From NCBI GenBank assembly GCA_017857195.1, contig JAFMDM010000004.1, positions 1-37,196 on the forward strand: 37,196 nucleotides of DNA. The letters are read 5' to 3'. The notes beneath the pieces were generated by a model, which saw only the letters and a list, made by a program, of their open reading frames with translations, made no database searches and was not told the DNA's origin. Every line of letters starts with the position of its first letter. Within the stretch, counting starts at the first letter, position 1. The position numbers and the translations under genes were made by a program. Below are positions 1-8,425 of this stretch, one piece after another. This DNA is from Methanobacteriota archaeon. Lineage in GTDB: Archaea; Thermoproteota; Thermoprotei_A; Sulfolobales; Sulfolobaceae.

Positions 1-10
1 TTAAATGAAA

Positions 11-85
11 CGGACCCGCCGGGATTCGAACCCGGGACCACTGGCTCCGGAGGCCAGCACTCTATCCTGGCTGAGCTACGGGTCC
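11..85 (-). tRNA. tRNA-Arg (anticodon CCG), no intron
   Basis: On the minus strand a complete cloverleaf can be folded. The 7-bp acceptor stem is GGACCCG with CGGGTCC, followed by discriminator G. The D arm is GCTC...GAGT, and the anticodon stem CTGGC/GCCAG encloses the loop CTCCGGA, giving anticodon CCG. The T arm contains GGTTCGAATCC. CCA is not encoded. The gene is continuous, with no intron at 37/38. An AT-rich box (TTATTTTAAG on the minus strand) is centred about 26 nt upstream of the 5' end, a suitable TATA position. It decodes CGG arginine codons. Confidence 0.95.
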
Positions 86-415
86 GTGTCAATAACTCCA
101 TCTTACTTAAAATAAGCTTCTCCAGAGCCTTCATTAGCTTTCCTCTCTATTATCTATTGATGTTAGCTTAGTATATTTGATAAAGATAAATGTTTAGATG
201 GGCGGAAGTCTTTGCAGCACGAGAGGAATAATTTATCGTATATTTGGTAATAAATTTAACCGATGTATTAAGCGATAGCCACGGATTGGTGAACTATAAT
301 TAACGCTTAAGCTGAGCTCCCCAAGTCAAACCTACGGTTCAATGGACCACTCGACACTAATACCTGTCTGAGATCATGGGGCCCTAAAATGTGGTAACGA
401 AACTACTTGCGACCT

Positions 416-570
416 CGCGGATAGTGTCTGCACGGATTAGATAAATCATCTCCCCCTTCAGAATATTATGCGACTGACATGAATTAATGAGGATTGTGAC
501 GGGTTAACAGATCTCGATAGATAGGCATGAGTTAATTTACTTAATCCGTGACGACACTATCACCTCCGCG
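416..570. repeat. Long imperfect inverted repeat, MITE-like or structured RNA
   Basis: The left arm reads CGCGGATAGTGTCTGCACGG and continues ATTAGATAAAT. The reverse complement of the right arm reads CGCGG-AGGTG-ATAGTGTCGTCACGGATTA and continues AGTAAAT. The arms therefore match over roughly 25-30 bp, apart from a 5-bp insertion in the right arm and a few mismatches, around an interior of about 100 bp. No clear target-site duplication flanks it. It could be a small non-autonomous element, the base of a long RNA hairpin, or a protein-binding palindrome; the sequence does not decide. Confidence 0.55.
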
Positions 571-603
571 TATGTGTAATTCCCCACCTAGTGTTCCCGA
601 AGA

Positions 604-612
604 ATATATAGT
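604..612 (+). promoter_or_regulatory. TATA box of rpiA
   Basis: AATATATAG is centred about 26 nt before the rpiA ATG. That spacing puts the predicted transcription start at or next to the start codon, so a leaderless transcript is expected. Confidence 0.6.
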
Positions 613-633
613 TAGAACGTATAGGGTTGCTAC

Positions 634-1302
634 ATGGATCTGAAGGAGATTTTGGCAGTTGAGGCCCAATCTTACCTAGATAATGTGGACACATTGGGAC
701 TTGGCACCGGAAAGACTGTAAGAACATTGATTAAACATCTACATAAAGAAGGGTTATTGACAAAGTTCAACGTAGTCTGTAGTTCAATAGATACTGAATT
801 AGCCGTTTCTCAGTTGGGAGGAAAAGTCCTTTCCATTCAGAACGGTATCGTTCCGGACGTGTATCTGGATAGCTTTGATACGTTGGTTAGGAGAAGAATT
901 CTCGTGAAGGGAGGAGGAGGGGCTCTATTGAGAGAGAAGCTGCTGGCTGCCCATTCTAAGACAAGAGTCTATCTGGGCGAGGGGTGGAAACTTAGAGAAT
1001 TCCCTGTCTCTGTTCCTTTAGAAGTAGTCCCAGCCACACTACATTACATATACTCTCAGTTAAAAAGAGAAGGTTACACGGTGTCTCTTAGGGAGTCCAC
1101 CGGAAAGGCAGGACCCGTAGTCACCGACAACGGAAACCTCCTGATGGATCTCGAGGCACGAGAATCTGAGGATCTATGCCAGCTGGAATCTAGACTGAGG
1201 GGAATTGTGGGGATTGTAGAAACTGGTATCTTCTGTCCTAACCTATATGATCATATAGTCATAGCTCACGACTCTTCAATAGAGAGAATAGAAAGGGTAT
1301 AG
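634..1302 (+). CDS. rpiA: Ribose-5-phosphate isomerase A
   Basis: It interconverts ribose 5-phosphate and ribulose 5-phosphate, supplying pentose for nucleotides; in archaea lacking the oxidative pentose pathway it works with the ribulose monophosphate route. The family signatures are visible in order: GLGTGKTV near residue 22, the acid pair D79/D82 in LDSFD, K92 in VKGGGGALLREK with E101, and GKAGPVVTDNGNLLMD near 158. The four catalytic residues correspond to D81, D84, K94 and E103 of the E. coli enzyme. The usual DGADE loop reads DSFDT, so the trailing acid is missing. The length of 222 aa is normal. The ATG lies at leaderless distance from a TATA box. The gene stands alone, facing convergent egsA. 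Confidence 0.93.
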   Translation: MDLKEILAVEAQSYLDNVDTLGLGTGKTVRTLIKHLHKEGLLTKFNVVCSSIDTELAVSQLGGKVLSIQNGIVPDVYLDSFDTLVRRRILVKGGGGALLREKLLAAHSKTRVYLGEGWKLREFPVSVPLEVVPATLHYIYSQLKREGYTVSLRESTGKAGPVVTDNGNLLMDLEARESEDLCQLESRLRGIVGIVETGIFCPNLYDHIVIAHDSSIERIERV

Positions 1303-1323
1303 CTCCTCTCACTCTTGGAATAT

Positions 1324-2373
1324 TCAACTAATAACTCCAGTCTCAGAGGCTAACCTTTCTGCAGCCTCCCACGTAAGACCCCTATCTCCCAATATCGTGT
1401 ATCTCTCGGTCCTAATGGTATGGGCAATGGTCAGTGACTTTATTATGACGTCGTCAGGTATTCCCACTTCCTTCGCAGTGGTAGGAATTCCGGCCGAATT
1501 CAGGGTTTTCCTTAACTTTTTCCAGTTTATGCCGTGGAGATAGGACATCATTATTGTGCCCAAAGCCACCAGCTCTCCATGTAACGCTCTGTTGGGATAG
1601 ACCATATCTACCGCATGGGCAAAAAGATGCTCTGACCCGCTAGCTGGTCTAGTACTTCCCGCAAGTCCCATTGCTACACCGCTACTAATCAACGCTTCCA
1701 CTAGGCTTCTTACTCCTTCCAATTTGTCCCTCTCTATAACGTTAGCACAGCCAAGCGCATGTTTTGCCGACATTAATGCCAGCGAGGCAGTGTAGTCACC
1801 ATAATACTCGCCTCTCAACTTAGCTGCGAGTCTCCAGTCCCTGACAGCTATGAGTTTTCCAACAGTATCCCCTATTCCAGCATTTATGAGCCGTCGAGGG
1901 GCCTGAGACAATATCCGAAGGTCAGCAATTATGATGGAGGGTTCTTTGGCCTTTACTGATACCACTTTACCTAGTCCTTTTAGAGAGGCGAAGGGTGAGG
2001 TAACACCATCATGCGAAGGGGCTGTTGGAACACTTACGAAATCGATCTTGGTTCTATGGCTTACGTATTTAGCAACATCAATACTCCTACCGCCGCCCAC
2101 TCCAAGTACCGTCATTACGTTTCTTGATTTTACCGCACTCTCCACTTCCTCCACCTCACTTACATCTCCCTTGGAGGTCTCCAATACATCTATCCTTCCT
2201 TCTATTCCCTTGAGCACAGATTCCATGAATAGAGACTTTACGGTCGAACCTGTGACGATAAGATATGGACCTCGCAGTCCCGCGTCCCTCAAGAACTCTC
2301 CAACCCTTTCGGCAAGTCCGACCCCCACATATATCCTCCGAGGAAGGCTAATTACATGTTCTCGGGACTGCAC
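1324..2373 (-). CDS. egsA: sn-glycerol-1-phosphate dehydrogenase
   Basis: It reduces dihydroxyacetone phosphate to sn-glycerol 1-phosphate, the step that sets the stereochemistry of archaeal membrane lipids. The 349-aa protein has the NAD(P)-binding GVGGGRSID at 91-99, the family loop [14 protein letters not shown] near 114-127, and the metal ligands expected for the iron-alcohol-dehydrogenase fold: D169 in GIGDT, H249 in GSEHLFAH and H265 in LHGE. The start is GTG, about 24 nt from an AT-rich box (TTATTATATTTAA on this strand), so the mRNA is probably leaderless. It diverges from the FttA gene. Confidence 0.95.
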   Translation of the reverse strand: MQSREHVISLPRRIYVGVGLAERVGEFLRDAGLRGPYLIVTGSTVKSLFMESVLKGIEGRIDVLETSKGDVSEVEEVESAVKSRNVMTVLGVGGGRSIDVAKYVSHRTKIDFVSVPTAPSHDGVTSPFASLKGLGKVVSVKAKEPSIIIADLRILSQAPRRLINAGIGDTVGKLIAVRDWRLAAKLRGEYYGDYTASLALMSAKHALGCANVIERDKLEGVRSLVEALISSGVAMGLAGSTRPASGSEHLFAHAVDMVYPNRALHGELVALGTIMMSYLHGINWKKLRKTLNSAGIPTTAKEVGIPDDVIIKSLTIAHTIRTERYTILGDRGLTWEAAERLASETGVIS

Positions 2374-2390
2374 GGATTAGAATAGAAGGC

Positions 2391-2404
2391 TTAAATATAA
2401 TAAA
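2391..2404. promoter_or_regulatory. AT-rich promoter core between egsA and the FttA gene
   Basis: TTAAATATAATAAA sits 24-25 nt from the egsA GTG, a leaderless arrangement, and about 60 nt from the FttA start. If it is also used rightwards, FttA would have a leader of about 35 nt containing GGAGATGGTGA, a Shine-Dalgarno-like stretch just before its TTG. Confidence 0.5.
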
Positions 2405-2458
2405 GCTACCATAGAGTTGAAGGTCGTTCTTCTTCTGACGACTAGGAGATGGTGAATA

Positions 2459-4378
2459 TTGGCAGTAAGTAATCTGAGGATGAATATAATCGCCTCCTTG
2501 ATGGGAGGCCTTCCAAAGGAGGCACAGATCTCCAGGATAGAGTTTGAGGGACCTGCGATCGCTGTCTATGTGAAGAATCCTGAGGCAGTGATCGATAAGA
2601 TGGAGGCCGTAAGGAAGGTAGCCAAGGAGATAAAGAAAAGGGTAGTGGTGAAGGCGGATCCGTCAGTACGGAAGGATCAGAGAGAAACCACGGAGATCAT
2701 AAAAGCGACTGTCATGCCAGAAGCCGAGATAGTGGATATAAAATTTGACGATGTTATGGGAGAGGTCATCATAAAGGCCAAGAAGCCAGGTCTTGTGATA
2801 GGGAAAGGAGGACAAATTCAACAAAAGATATTCATGGAGACAAAATGGAGACCATTGATCGTAAGAGAGCCACCAATAAAGTCAAGGATGCTGGACAACA
2901 TAATGTCGCATATTGTAAACGAGAATGAATACAGAATGAAGATGTTACGAAGCTTTGGTGAAAGAATACATAGGGAACTTCTCTTTAAGGACAGGTACGT
3001 TAGGGTTACCGCTCTGGGTGGCTTCCATGAGGTGGGAAGGTCGGCAGTCCTAGTGGAAACTCAAGAGAGCAGGGTACTCTTAGATACTGGAGTAAATCCA
3101 AGCGTTTCCTTTGGAGAGAGGATGTATCCCAAGCTTGATCTGGAGCAACTTAATCTGGAGGACGTAGATGCGGTCGTGGTAACCCACGCCCACCTAGATC
3201 ACTCGGGGATGATACCCTTCCTGTTCAAATATGGCTATGAGGGCCCTGTTTACGCTACCCCTCCCACTAGAGACATAATGGCCCTTTTACAGCTGGATCT
3301 GCTTGACGTCGCATCCAAGGAGGGAAGACCGCTTCCCTATTCAGCGAAGGAGGTGAGAAAGGAGCTCCTCCATACGATCACATTGGACTATGAGGAGGTC
3401 ACAGATATAGCTCCAGACATACGTCTCACATTCTATAACGCTGGACATATAGTGGGTTCTGCCATGGCTCACCTGCACATAGGGGATGGCATACATAACC
3501 TTGTTTACACTGGGGACTATAAGTACGCTAGAACTAGACTCTTAGATAGGGCCGCAGATCAATTCCCCAGAGTTGATACGTTAATAAGTGAAACCACCTA
3601 CGGAGCTCAATCTCAACCGACAAGGGAAGAGTCCGAGCTACAGATGATAGAGTTGGTCACTAGGACAATAAACAGAGGGGGCAGGGTTCTCATCCCCGTG
3701 TTGGCAGTAGGGAGAGGACAGGAGATAATGCTCATAATTAATAATGCAATAAAGAATAAGTTAATACCTCAAGTGCCTGTTTACGTTTCTGGGTTAGTGG
3801 ACGAAGTCACCGCAATCCATAATGCGTATCCAGAGTCCTTAAGTAGGGAGGTTAGAGACCAAATATTATATAGAGATGAGAATCCCTTCACGTCTGAGTT
3901 CTTCAAGAGGATAGAGGGGTATAGGGAGGATATAGCAAAGGGAGAGCCGTCAATTATCCTTGCTACCTCAGGTATGCTAAACGGAGGTTCTTCCCTCGAA
4001 TTCTTCAAGGATATGGCCTTCGATAGCCGCAATACACTCATATTTGTCAGCTATCAAGCCGAGGGGACTCTGGGAAGGAAATTGAGAGATGGAGCCAAGG
4101 AAGTTCAGCTCGTTGATAGAGATGGCAGGGTACAGAACATTAAGGTGGAAATGGAGGTTAATGCTGTGGAGGGATTCTCTGGACACTCTGATAGAAATCA
4201 GCTCAAGAGATTCATGGAGAACATCTCCCCAAGACCCAAGAATATTGTCCTGAATCACGGTGAACCTAATGCTATATCCTCATTTGCCCATCTGTTGGAA
4301 CAAAGGAAAAGGGAGATGGGATTAGTAGGCACTAGAATATTTACTCCAACAGTCCTAGATAGTATGAGATTGGTGTAA
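2459..4378 (+). CDS. aCPSF1/FttA transcription-termination nuclease (KH + MBL + beta-CASP)
   Basis: This is the archaeal homologue of the CPSF73 RNA endonuclease, known in other archaea as the factor that cleaves nascent RNA and terminates transcription. The 639-aa protein begins with KH-type RNA-binding domains ([10 protein letters not shown] near residue 110), followed by the metallo-beta-lactamase core with THAHLDHSG near 241-249, a second metal-site region AGHIVGSAM, the beta-CASP segment, and a late SGHSDRNQ motif, all typical of the full-length family. The start is TTG behind a GGAGATGGTGA ribosome-binding stretch. It diverges from egsA, and its 3' end meets a small convergent gene with only 3 bp between them. 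Confidence 0.95.
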   Translation: MAVSNLRMNIIASLMGGLPKEAQISRIEFEGPAIAVYVKNPEAVIDKMEAVRKVAKEIKKRVVVKADPSVRKDQRETTEIIKATVMPEAEIVDIKFDDVMGEVIIKAKKPGLVIGKGGQIQQKIFMETKWRPLIVREPPIKSRMLDNIMSHIVNENEYRMKMLRSFGERIHRELLFKDRYVRVTALGGFHEVGRSAVLVETQESRVLLDTGVNPSVSFGERMYPKLDLEQLNLEDVDAVVVTHAHLDHSGMIPFLFKYGYEGPVYATPPTRDIMALLQLDLLDVASKEGRPLPYSAKEVRKELLHTITLDYEEVTDIAPDIRLTFYNAGHIVGSAMAHLHIGDGIHNLVYTGDYKYARTRLLDRAADQFPRVDTLISETTYGAQSQPTREESELQMIELVTRTINRGGRVLIPVLAVGRGQEIMLIINNAIKNKLIPQVPVYVSGLVDEVTAIHNAYPESLSREVRDQILYRDENPFTSEFFKRIEGYREDIAKGEPSIILATSGMLNGGSSLEFFKDMAFDSRNTLIFVSYQAEGTLGRKLRDGAKEVQLVDRDGRVQNIKVEMEVNAVEGFSGHSDRNQLKRFMENISPRPKNIVLNHGEPNAISSFAHLLEQRKREMGLVGTRIFTPTVLDSMRLV

Positions 4379-4381
4379 AAA

Positions 4382-4600
4382 TCACAATTTAAATGGAAAT
4401 CTCAGATAGGTTCCACTCTCTGTTAAGATTTCCAGTACATGATCTCCCTTGGTGGGTGTGATACCGCCTATGTCTATTTTGGTTACAATATCCCCTCTCC
4501 CCAATGCATTGGGAGAATAATCATAGATAGGCTTTCCATCCACATTAACTGCAACTACTTTTTCCCCCTTGGGAAGATTGGTACGAATGAGTAGGTCCAT
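4382..4600 (-). CDS. Small conserved-type hypothetical protein, 72 aa
   Basis: I do not recognise the family. The 72 residues are mixed charged and beta-prone (VVAVNVDGKPIYDYS, ending YLRFPFKL), with no cysteines, no membrane helix and no signal peptide, so a small cytosolic beta-rich protein is likely. Support for a real gene: an ATG at the leaderless distance from a palindromic TATA region shared with the divergent membrane-protein gene, normal codon composition, and tight packing against the 3' end of the FttA gene. No function can be assigned from the sequence. Confidence 0.7.
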   Translation of the reverse strand: MDLLIRTNLPKGEKVVAVNVDGKPIYDYSPNALGRGDIVTKIDIGGITPTKGDHVLEILTESGTYLRFPFKL

Positions 4601-4618
4601 TGCAACTTAACTTATTGC

Positions 4619-4636
4619 CTACGTTTTTTAACGTAG
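4619..4636. promoter_or_regulatory. Palindromic bidirectional promoter
   Basis: CTACGTT-TTTT-AACGTAG is a 7-bp inverted repeat around a T tract. Its centre is about 27 bp from the ATG on the left and about 26 bp from the ATG on the right. One TATA-like core therefore seems to serve two leaderless, divergent genes. The symmetric CTACG/CGTAG flanks occupy the places where BRE or a dimeric regulator would bind. Confidence 0.6.
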
Positions 4637-4652
4637 TCTACATCCTATTACC

Positions 4653-5258
4653 ATGATATTGCTGCAGTATCTACTTGTCACATTCGTCATTTCCTTTGTG
4701 TCTAACGCTACACCGTTCTTTGGCGCTCCATATACTCTAGTGGCCTCCAGTCTATTATTGACTGTGGGAATTACCCCATACAACTTTCTTCTATTTGTAT
4801 TATCAGCAGGAATAGCCGCATCATTATCCAAAACGATCATGTACTTCATTGGCATAGTCCTTCGCCGTCCCCTACGTAATAGTAAGAATATAAAATTTGT
4901 ATCTAGATTTATTAACAAGATCTCATTCTACTTATTGCTTTTTATATTTTCTATAATTCCTTTTCTTCCATTAGACGATTATCTCTTCATAGTTGGTGGC
5001 GTTAGCGGTGGCAGAGTGGTGGGAATGTTAGGGGTCTCCATCCTCGGAAAAATATTGAAGACCAGCATAGAAATGATCGTCGAGTTGGAGGGATTGAGAT
5101 TTACAGAAAACCTGCTAAAAGGCTTAGGTCTTTCCTATCTGGATTTAGGTCTAATCGGCACAGTGATCTTCATCCTGCTTGGGATAGGCCTAGCCAAACT
5201 CGATTGGGAGAAGTTTTATGATCGCGCAGTTAAACTCAGTCACAGGGATGCGGCGTAA
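4653..5258 (+). CDS. VTT/DedA-like multi-pass membrane protein
   Basis: The 201-aa protein is hydrophobic, with about five or six predicted membrane segments. An early re-entrant-like stretch with FFGAPYTLVASSLL resembles the N-terminal half of the DedA/VTT (SNARE-associated Golgi) superfamily, and a later PFLPLDDYLFIVGGVSGG resembles its second conserved region. Members are implicated in lipid transport or membrane homeostasis; here that is only inferred. The ATG is at leaderless distance from the palindromic promoter. Its stop overlaps the ATG of the next gene (TAATG), so the two are co-transcribed and translation is probably coupled. Confidence 0.6.
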   Translation: MILLQYLLVTFVISFVSNATPFFGAPYTLVASSLLLTVGITPYNFLLFVLSAGIAASLSKTIMYFIGIVLRRPLRNSKNIKFVSRFINKISFYLLLFIFSIIPFLPLDDYLFIVGGVSGGRVVGMLGVSILGKILKTSIEMIVELEGLRFTENLLKGLGLSYLDLGLIGTVIFILLGIGLAKLDWEKFYDRAVKLSHRDAA

Positions 5259-5764
5259 TGAGAGTATTTAAGGGGAAGAAATTTGAGGTTTTAGTTGAAA
5301 AGAGGAATCTACCAAACGGCCTTCAGCACGAAGTGGAGTTCGTCCATCATAACGGTTCAGCCGTGATAGTGCCAGTGTTGGACTCTGGAGAATTGATAAT
5401 GTTGAGACAGTACAGACCAGTTTTAGGGAAATGGATAATAGAGTTCCCGGCGGGAACTGTGGAGGAAGGAGAGACACCACTTCAGACGGCAACGAGGGAG
5501 TTGAGGGAGGAAACAGGCTATGATGCTGAAGATATTAGAGAGCTGATTTCCTTTATCCCCTCGCCTGGAATAAGTGATGAAATAATGCATGTTTTTCTCG
5601 CGCGAGGATTGAGGCCAAGTAGATCCGATCCAGAAGCTTACGAGGTAATCGATGTTATTAAAATACGTCTCACTGAGGCACTAGAAATCTTAAACCGAGG
5701 TCAATTGGAGGACGCAAAGACCATTCTCTCTCTACTTCTCCTGAGTCATAGAGGTTTCATGTAG
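5258..5764 (+). CDS. NUDIX hydrolase, ADP-ribose pyrophosphatase type
   Basis: A complete Nudix box GX5EX7REUXEEXGU runs from G66 to Y88 (GTVEEGE...RELREETGY). The upstream residues LRQYRPVLGKWIIEFPAG are characteristic of the ADP-ribose pyrophosphatase subgroup, which hydrolyses ADP-ribose to AMP and ribose 5-phosphate. The length of 168 aa is normal and the protein should be cytosolic. The start ATG overlaps the stop of the VTT-like membrane gene. The 3' end overlaps the convergent AAA-associated-domain gene by 19 bp. The exact substrate is uncertain. Confidence 0.9.
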   Translation: MRVFKGKKFEVLVEKRNLPNGLQHEVEFVHHNGSAVIVPVLDSGELIMLRQYRPVLGKWIIEFPAGTVEEGETPLQTATRELREETGYDAEDIRELISFIPSPGISDEIMHVFLARGLRPSRSDPEAYEVIDVIKIRLTEALEILNRGQLEDAKTILSLLLLSHRGFM

Positions 5765-6228
5765 TTGGTCACCATGTAGTTTTCTTCCTCCTTCACCAAT
5801 AGACCTGAGTAGACCCCCCATTCGGTGAGGGTAACCTCAAGATCGTAAAGCCCAGATGGGGTATCAAATATCTTAACGCCCTTCTTCCTCAACTCATCCA
5901 TCAATGTCTCCAATGTGAACTTCTCCAACTTTACCGCAGTGGCGAAAGGTTCAACTCTAATTATGGCGTTTCTTATTATCTCCTTTCTACGTCTCAAACT
6001 TGACTTAATGAACTCCAGTCCCACGTCAGTGATCACTATGTCCCCCTCTCCTATGGTTACGAAACCCAGAAGGTCAGCAGAGTAAACTATTGGCATCAAA
6101 TCGTCCAGATCCACCTCCATCTCTTTCTCTAGCTGATACAGATCAGTTTTTCCTTTGAACGTGTTGGCGAGAACGTAGAGGAGACCTACTAGGTCCGCAA
6201 TACGTGAGTTTGGGTGAATAGAGTCCAT
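5746..6228 (-). CDS. Stand-alone AAA-associated C-terminal domain protein
   Basis: The 160-aa protein resembles the AAA_assoc_C domain that in bacteria is fused to nitrate/sulfonate/bicarbonate-type ABC ATPases. Typical features are ADLVGLLYVLANTFKGKTDL near the N-terminus, then LLGFVTIGEGDIVIT and a winged-helix-like C-terminal half ending in LTEWGVYSGLLV. In archaea the domain often occurs alone, as here, with no ABC ATPase adjacent. Function is unknown; a DNA- or protein-binding regulatory role is inferred from the winged-helix look. It diverges from tsr3 and converges with the NUDIX gene. Confidence 0.7.
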   Translation of the reverse strand: MDSIHPNSRIADLVGLLYVLANTFKGKTDLYQLEKEMEVDLDDLMPIVYSADLLGFVTIGEGDIVITDVGLEFIKSSLRRRKEIIRNAIIRVEPFATAVKLEKFTLETLMDELRKKGVKIFDTPSGLYDLEVTLTEWGVYSGLLVKEEENYMVTNYMKPL

Positions 6229-6358
6229 GATGAGTGCATATAGCTATCTTCTCCATACTCAATATTTCTTTCTGTTAGCTCCTTCAAACTATGACTTGTT
6301 TTTCGCATACCCGAAATTAAATATCCCACCCTGCTAGTATCAGTTAGGGAAGATAACA

Positions 6359-6856
6359 TTGAAGAGACTTCTAGTCCTTGACCTTGAGCAAGATGATCCA
6401 CAAAAGTGCACTGGAAAGAGAATGATCAGAATGGGCAGAGCGGAGAGGACATTAAGGCCTCGAGGGCTTAGCTTGAATCCTACTTCCTTGAAGATAATAG
6501 AGCCTGAGGACACCAATAGGTTCTCTGAAATCACTGTAATAGATTCTTCATGGAATAAGAGCGACGACATGTTCTTCTCGAAGTTTAGACAACACAGTAG
6601 AAGGCTCCCCTTGTTACTAGCAGGAAATCCAATTAATTATGGAAAGCCCTATAAGCTGTCCTCCATAGAGGCAGCGGCCGCTGCCCTCTTTATAATGGGG
6701 GAAAGAGAACAGGCAATTGACCTCCTATCGTTGGTGAAATGGGGGCACACATTTCTTGAACTTAATCTAGAACTATTAGAAAGTTATAGTAAAAGTCAGG
6801 ATTTAAAAGAAGAGGAAAGAAAGATCCTTAGGGAATTGTTCGGTTTATCGCTCTAA
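6359..6856 (+). CDS. Tsr3 rRNA aminocarboxypropyltransferase (DUF367)
   Basis: The family adds the aminocarboxypropyl group from SAM to N1-methylpseudouridine in small-subunit rRNA (helix 31), a late step of ribosome maturation. Recognisable signatures are LEQDDPQKCTGKRM near residue 9, DSSWNKS near 62, RRLPLLLAGNPINYGKPYKL and SSIEAAAAALFIMG. The length of 165 aa suits a crenarchaeal member. The TTG start follows AGTTAGGGAAG; a TATA-like ATTAAATAT lies about 40 nt upstream, implying a short leader. The 3' end overlaps the convergent permease gene by 4 bp. Confidence 0.9.
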   Translation: MKRLLVLDLEQDDPQKCTGKRMIRMGRAERTLRPRGLSLNPTSLKIIEPEDTNRFSEITVIDSSWNKSDDMFFSKFRQHSRRLPLLLAGNPINYGKPYKLSSIEAAAAALFIMGEREQAIDLLSLVKWGHTFLELNLELLESYSKSQDLKEEERKILRELFGLSL

Positions 6857-8265
6857 GTTCCTTGGGTTACAGTCTGCACCCTTTCCTCTGCTACCTCTTC
6901 CAGGCTCTTCTGTTTTGATTCCTTCACCAGTGCCACTGTTATTACGGCACCCACTACACTCAGTATGGCCAGCATCTCTAATATGCCTCTAACCCCTATA
7001 CTAAGCAGGAGCTCTGGGAAGAGGAAAGTTGTAACCGCAGCTCCTAGTTTTCCTGCTGCCGCAGATATACCATGACCAGTTGTTCTATACCTCACTGGAT
7101 ACACCTCAGCCGGAATTACGAATGTTGTTGTGTTGGGACCAAAGTCTATGAAGAAGTAGGAAAGCACGTAGAGTAACATGGCAGCCCATGAGGGTATTAT
7201 AAAGCCCGTTATTTTTGTTCCAGAGGCTATAGAGGCAGCCACAACTGCCCCATATATTATGGACATCATAATGAAACCCTGCGTTTGTATAGTCTTCCTT
7301 CCCAGTCTGTCCATTGCGGCTACCGCCGTGAAGTATCCAAAGAATCCAATTATGTACGGTAATCCCGCGTACAATATTGCTTTTTCCAATGAAGAGGCCG
7401 GGCCAAGAATTGAGGAAGTGATAACGCCCTGATATGTACCGGTTCCATAAAGCGCCATATCCACGATGAACCAAGTGGAAGTTGTGCCAAGGAGTAAAAG
7501 TCCATACTTCCTTAAGAAGCTGCCCAAGGAGAAGGTTTCAGCTTTTACCTTCTCGTTTCCCAGGTCAGCACCTAGAAAGGAAGCGGCTCTTTGGGCCTCC
7601 TTAACGTCTCCCTTCACCAGCAGCGAATATCTTGGAGTTTCAGGGGTCTTTCTCCTAAGATATATTACTGTAGCAGCGGGTATTGCGCCCACCAACGCAA
7701 CTATCCTCCATGCTATGCCAGGTGGAAACGCGATTACTGAGCCGATTCCTACGGCCAGTGCGGCAAGTGATCCCAATCCTTGATTGGCAAAAACTAATGC
7801 TATTAGCTTGCCCCTATCCTTGGTATTGGAATATTCTGACATAATGGTGGCTGACATGGGATAGTCGCCACCTATACCAATCCCCATTATGGACCTGAAG
7901 GCAATGAGGTAGTATATGTTGGGCGACATTGCTGAAAGTATCGCTCCAAACATCATCAATAAGGCTTCAACACCATATACTCTCTTTCTACCTACCCTAT
8001 CTCCTAAGAATCCAAAGACTAGCTGTCCTATGACTGCAGATGCTATTGACGAGGAGGCTAAAGCTCCAGTTATGAATGGGTTGTGGGCTATAATAAAGCC
8101 GGGCAAAGAGTTAGCTCCAAATATTATTAATATTGCTGTTATGTTAAATAGGTCGTACGCATCAGTGAAGAAACCCATTCCTGCCGTATACCATATCTTC
8201 AAATGATTGAAGGTTAGCTTGAGCGAGTCTATCGCATCAAATGGTCCCTTTCCACCTCTCTCCAT
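6853..8265 (-). CDS. MFS permease of the phosphate:proton symporter type
   Basis: The 470-aa protein has about 12 membrane helices. The MFS signature between helices 2 and 3 is GDRVGRKRVYG, repeated in the second half as DRLGRKTIQ. DAYDLFNI in helix 1 and GIGIGGDYPMSATIMSEYS in helix 4 are typical of the phosphate:H+ symporter family, which in Sulfolobales also includes aromatic- or sugar-acid transporters, so the substrate is not certain. The ATG follows an AT-rich region containing an inverted repeat that could be an operator. It converges with tsr3. Confidence 0.8.
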   Translation of the reverse strand: MERGGKGPFDAIDSLKLTFNHLKIWYTAGMGFFTDAYDLFNITAILIIFGANSLPGFIIAHNPFITGALASSSIASAVIGQLVFGFLGDRVGRKRVYGVEALLMMFGAILSAMSPNIYYLIAFRSIMGIGIGGDYPMSATIMSEYSNTKDRGKLIALVFANQGLGSLAALAVGIGSVIAFPPGIAWRIVALVGAIPAATVIYLRRKTPETPRYSLLVKGDVKEAQRAASFLGADLGNEKVKAETFSLGSFLRKYGLLLLGTTSTWFIVDMALYGTGTYQGVITSSILGPASSLEKAILYAGLPYIIGFFGYFTAVAAMDRLGRKTIQTQGFIMMSIIYGAVVAASIASGTKITGFIIPSWAAMLLYVLSYFFIDFGPNTTTFVIPAEVYPVRYRTTGHGISAAAGKLGAAVTTFLFPELLLSIGVRGILEMLAILSVVGAVITVALVKESKQKSLEEVAEERVQTVTQGT

Positions 8266-8322
8266 TTTTACTCAAATGGTGGAGAGGAGGTGGTTAAATA
8301 GATACCTTATAGAGATCAGATA

Positions 8323-8354
8323 GACTATATAGCAATATATAATCATATATAGTC
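8323..8354. repeat. Inverted repeat GACTATATA/TATATAGTC upstream of the permease gene
   Basis: GACTATATA and its exact complement are separated by 14 bp, mostly A/T. The site lies about 60 bp upstream of the permease start, a plausible operator position, but it also borders the insertion-sequence remnant, so it may be an element end instead. Confidence 0.45.
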
Positions 8355-8407
8355 CGTCATATAGTGTTCACGCTATGAGAAACGGAGCTGAACTTACCCT
8401 ATCCTTG

Positions 8408-8425
8408 CGTGAGCTACTCCTCACG
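8408..8425 (+). terminator. Hairpin followed by a T tract
   Basis: CGTGAG-CTACTC-CTCACG is a perfect 6-bp stem with a 6-nt loop, followed at once by GGTTTTTTG. It looks like an intrinsic terminator on the plus strand, but there is no plus-strand gene ending here. Its position beside the tnpB remnant fits a subterminal hairpin of an IS200/IS605-family end better. Confidence 0.4.

Larger units (their letters stand above)
86..633. other. Gene-free stretch between tRNA-Arg and rpiA
   Basis: I find no convincing reading frame here on either strand. The left edge carries the tRNA promoter and the right edge the rpiA promoter. The middle contains a long imperfect inverted repeat, listed separately, and no recognisable 5S, SRP or RNase P RNA signature. 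No C/D box pair was seen. It may hold an unrecognised ncRNA or a small decayed element. Confidence 0.5.

Noticed and set aside
428-441. The 14-mer CTGCACGGATTAGA is shared with the egsA start region (2368-2381).
   Set aside because: One exact 14-mer pair is expected by chance at about this frequency in 37 kb, and the flanks do not align.
1931-2380. 149-aa plus-strand ORF opposite egsA.
   Set aside because: Ser/Thr/Pro-rich shadow frame of a well-supported dehydrogenase gene.
4628-4918. 96-aa minus-strand ORF opposite the VTT-like membrane gene.
   Set aside because: Lies antisense to a better-supported gene and across the divergent promoter; no family resemblance.
6226-6300. Box C-like ATGATGA near 6226 as a possible C/D sRNA.
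   Set aside because: No D or D'/C' boxes follow at suitable spacing, and the motif is part of the start region of the minus-strand gene.
7106-7474. 122-aa ORF in the same strand as the MFS gene, other frame.
   Set aside because: Frame shadow inside a clear membrane protein.
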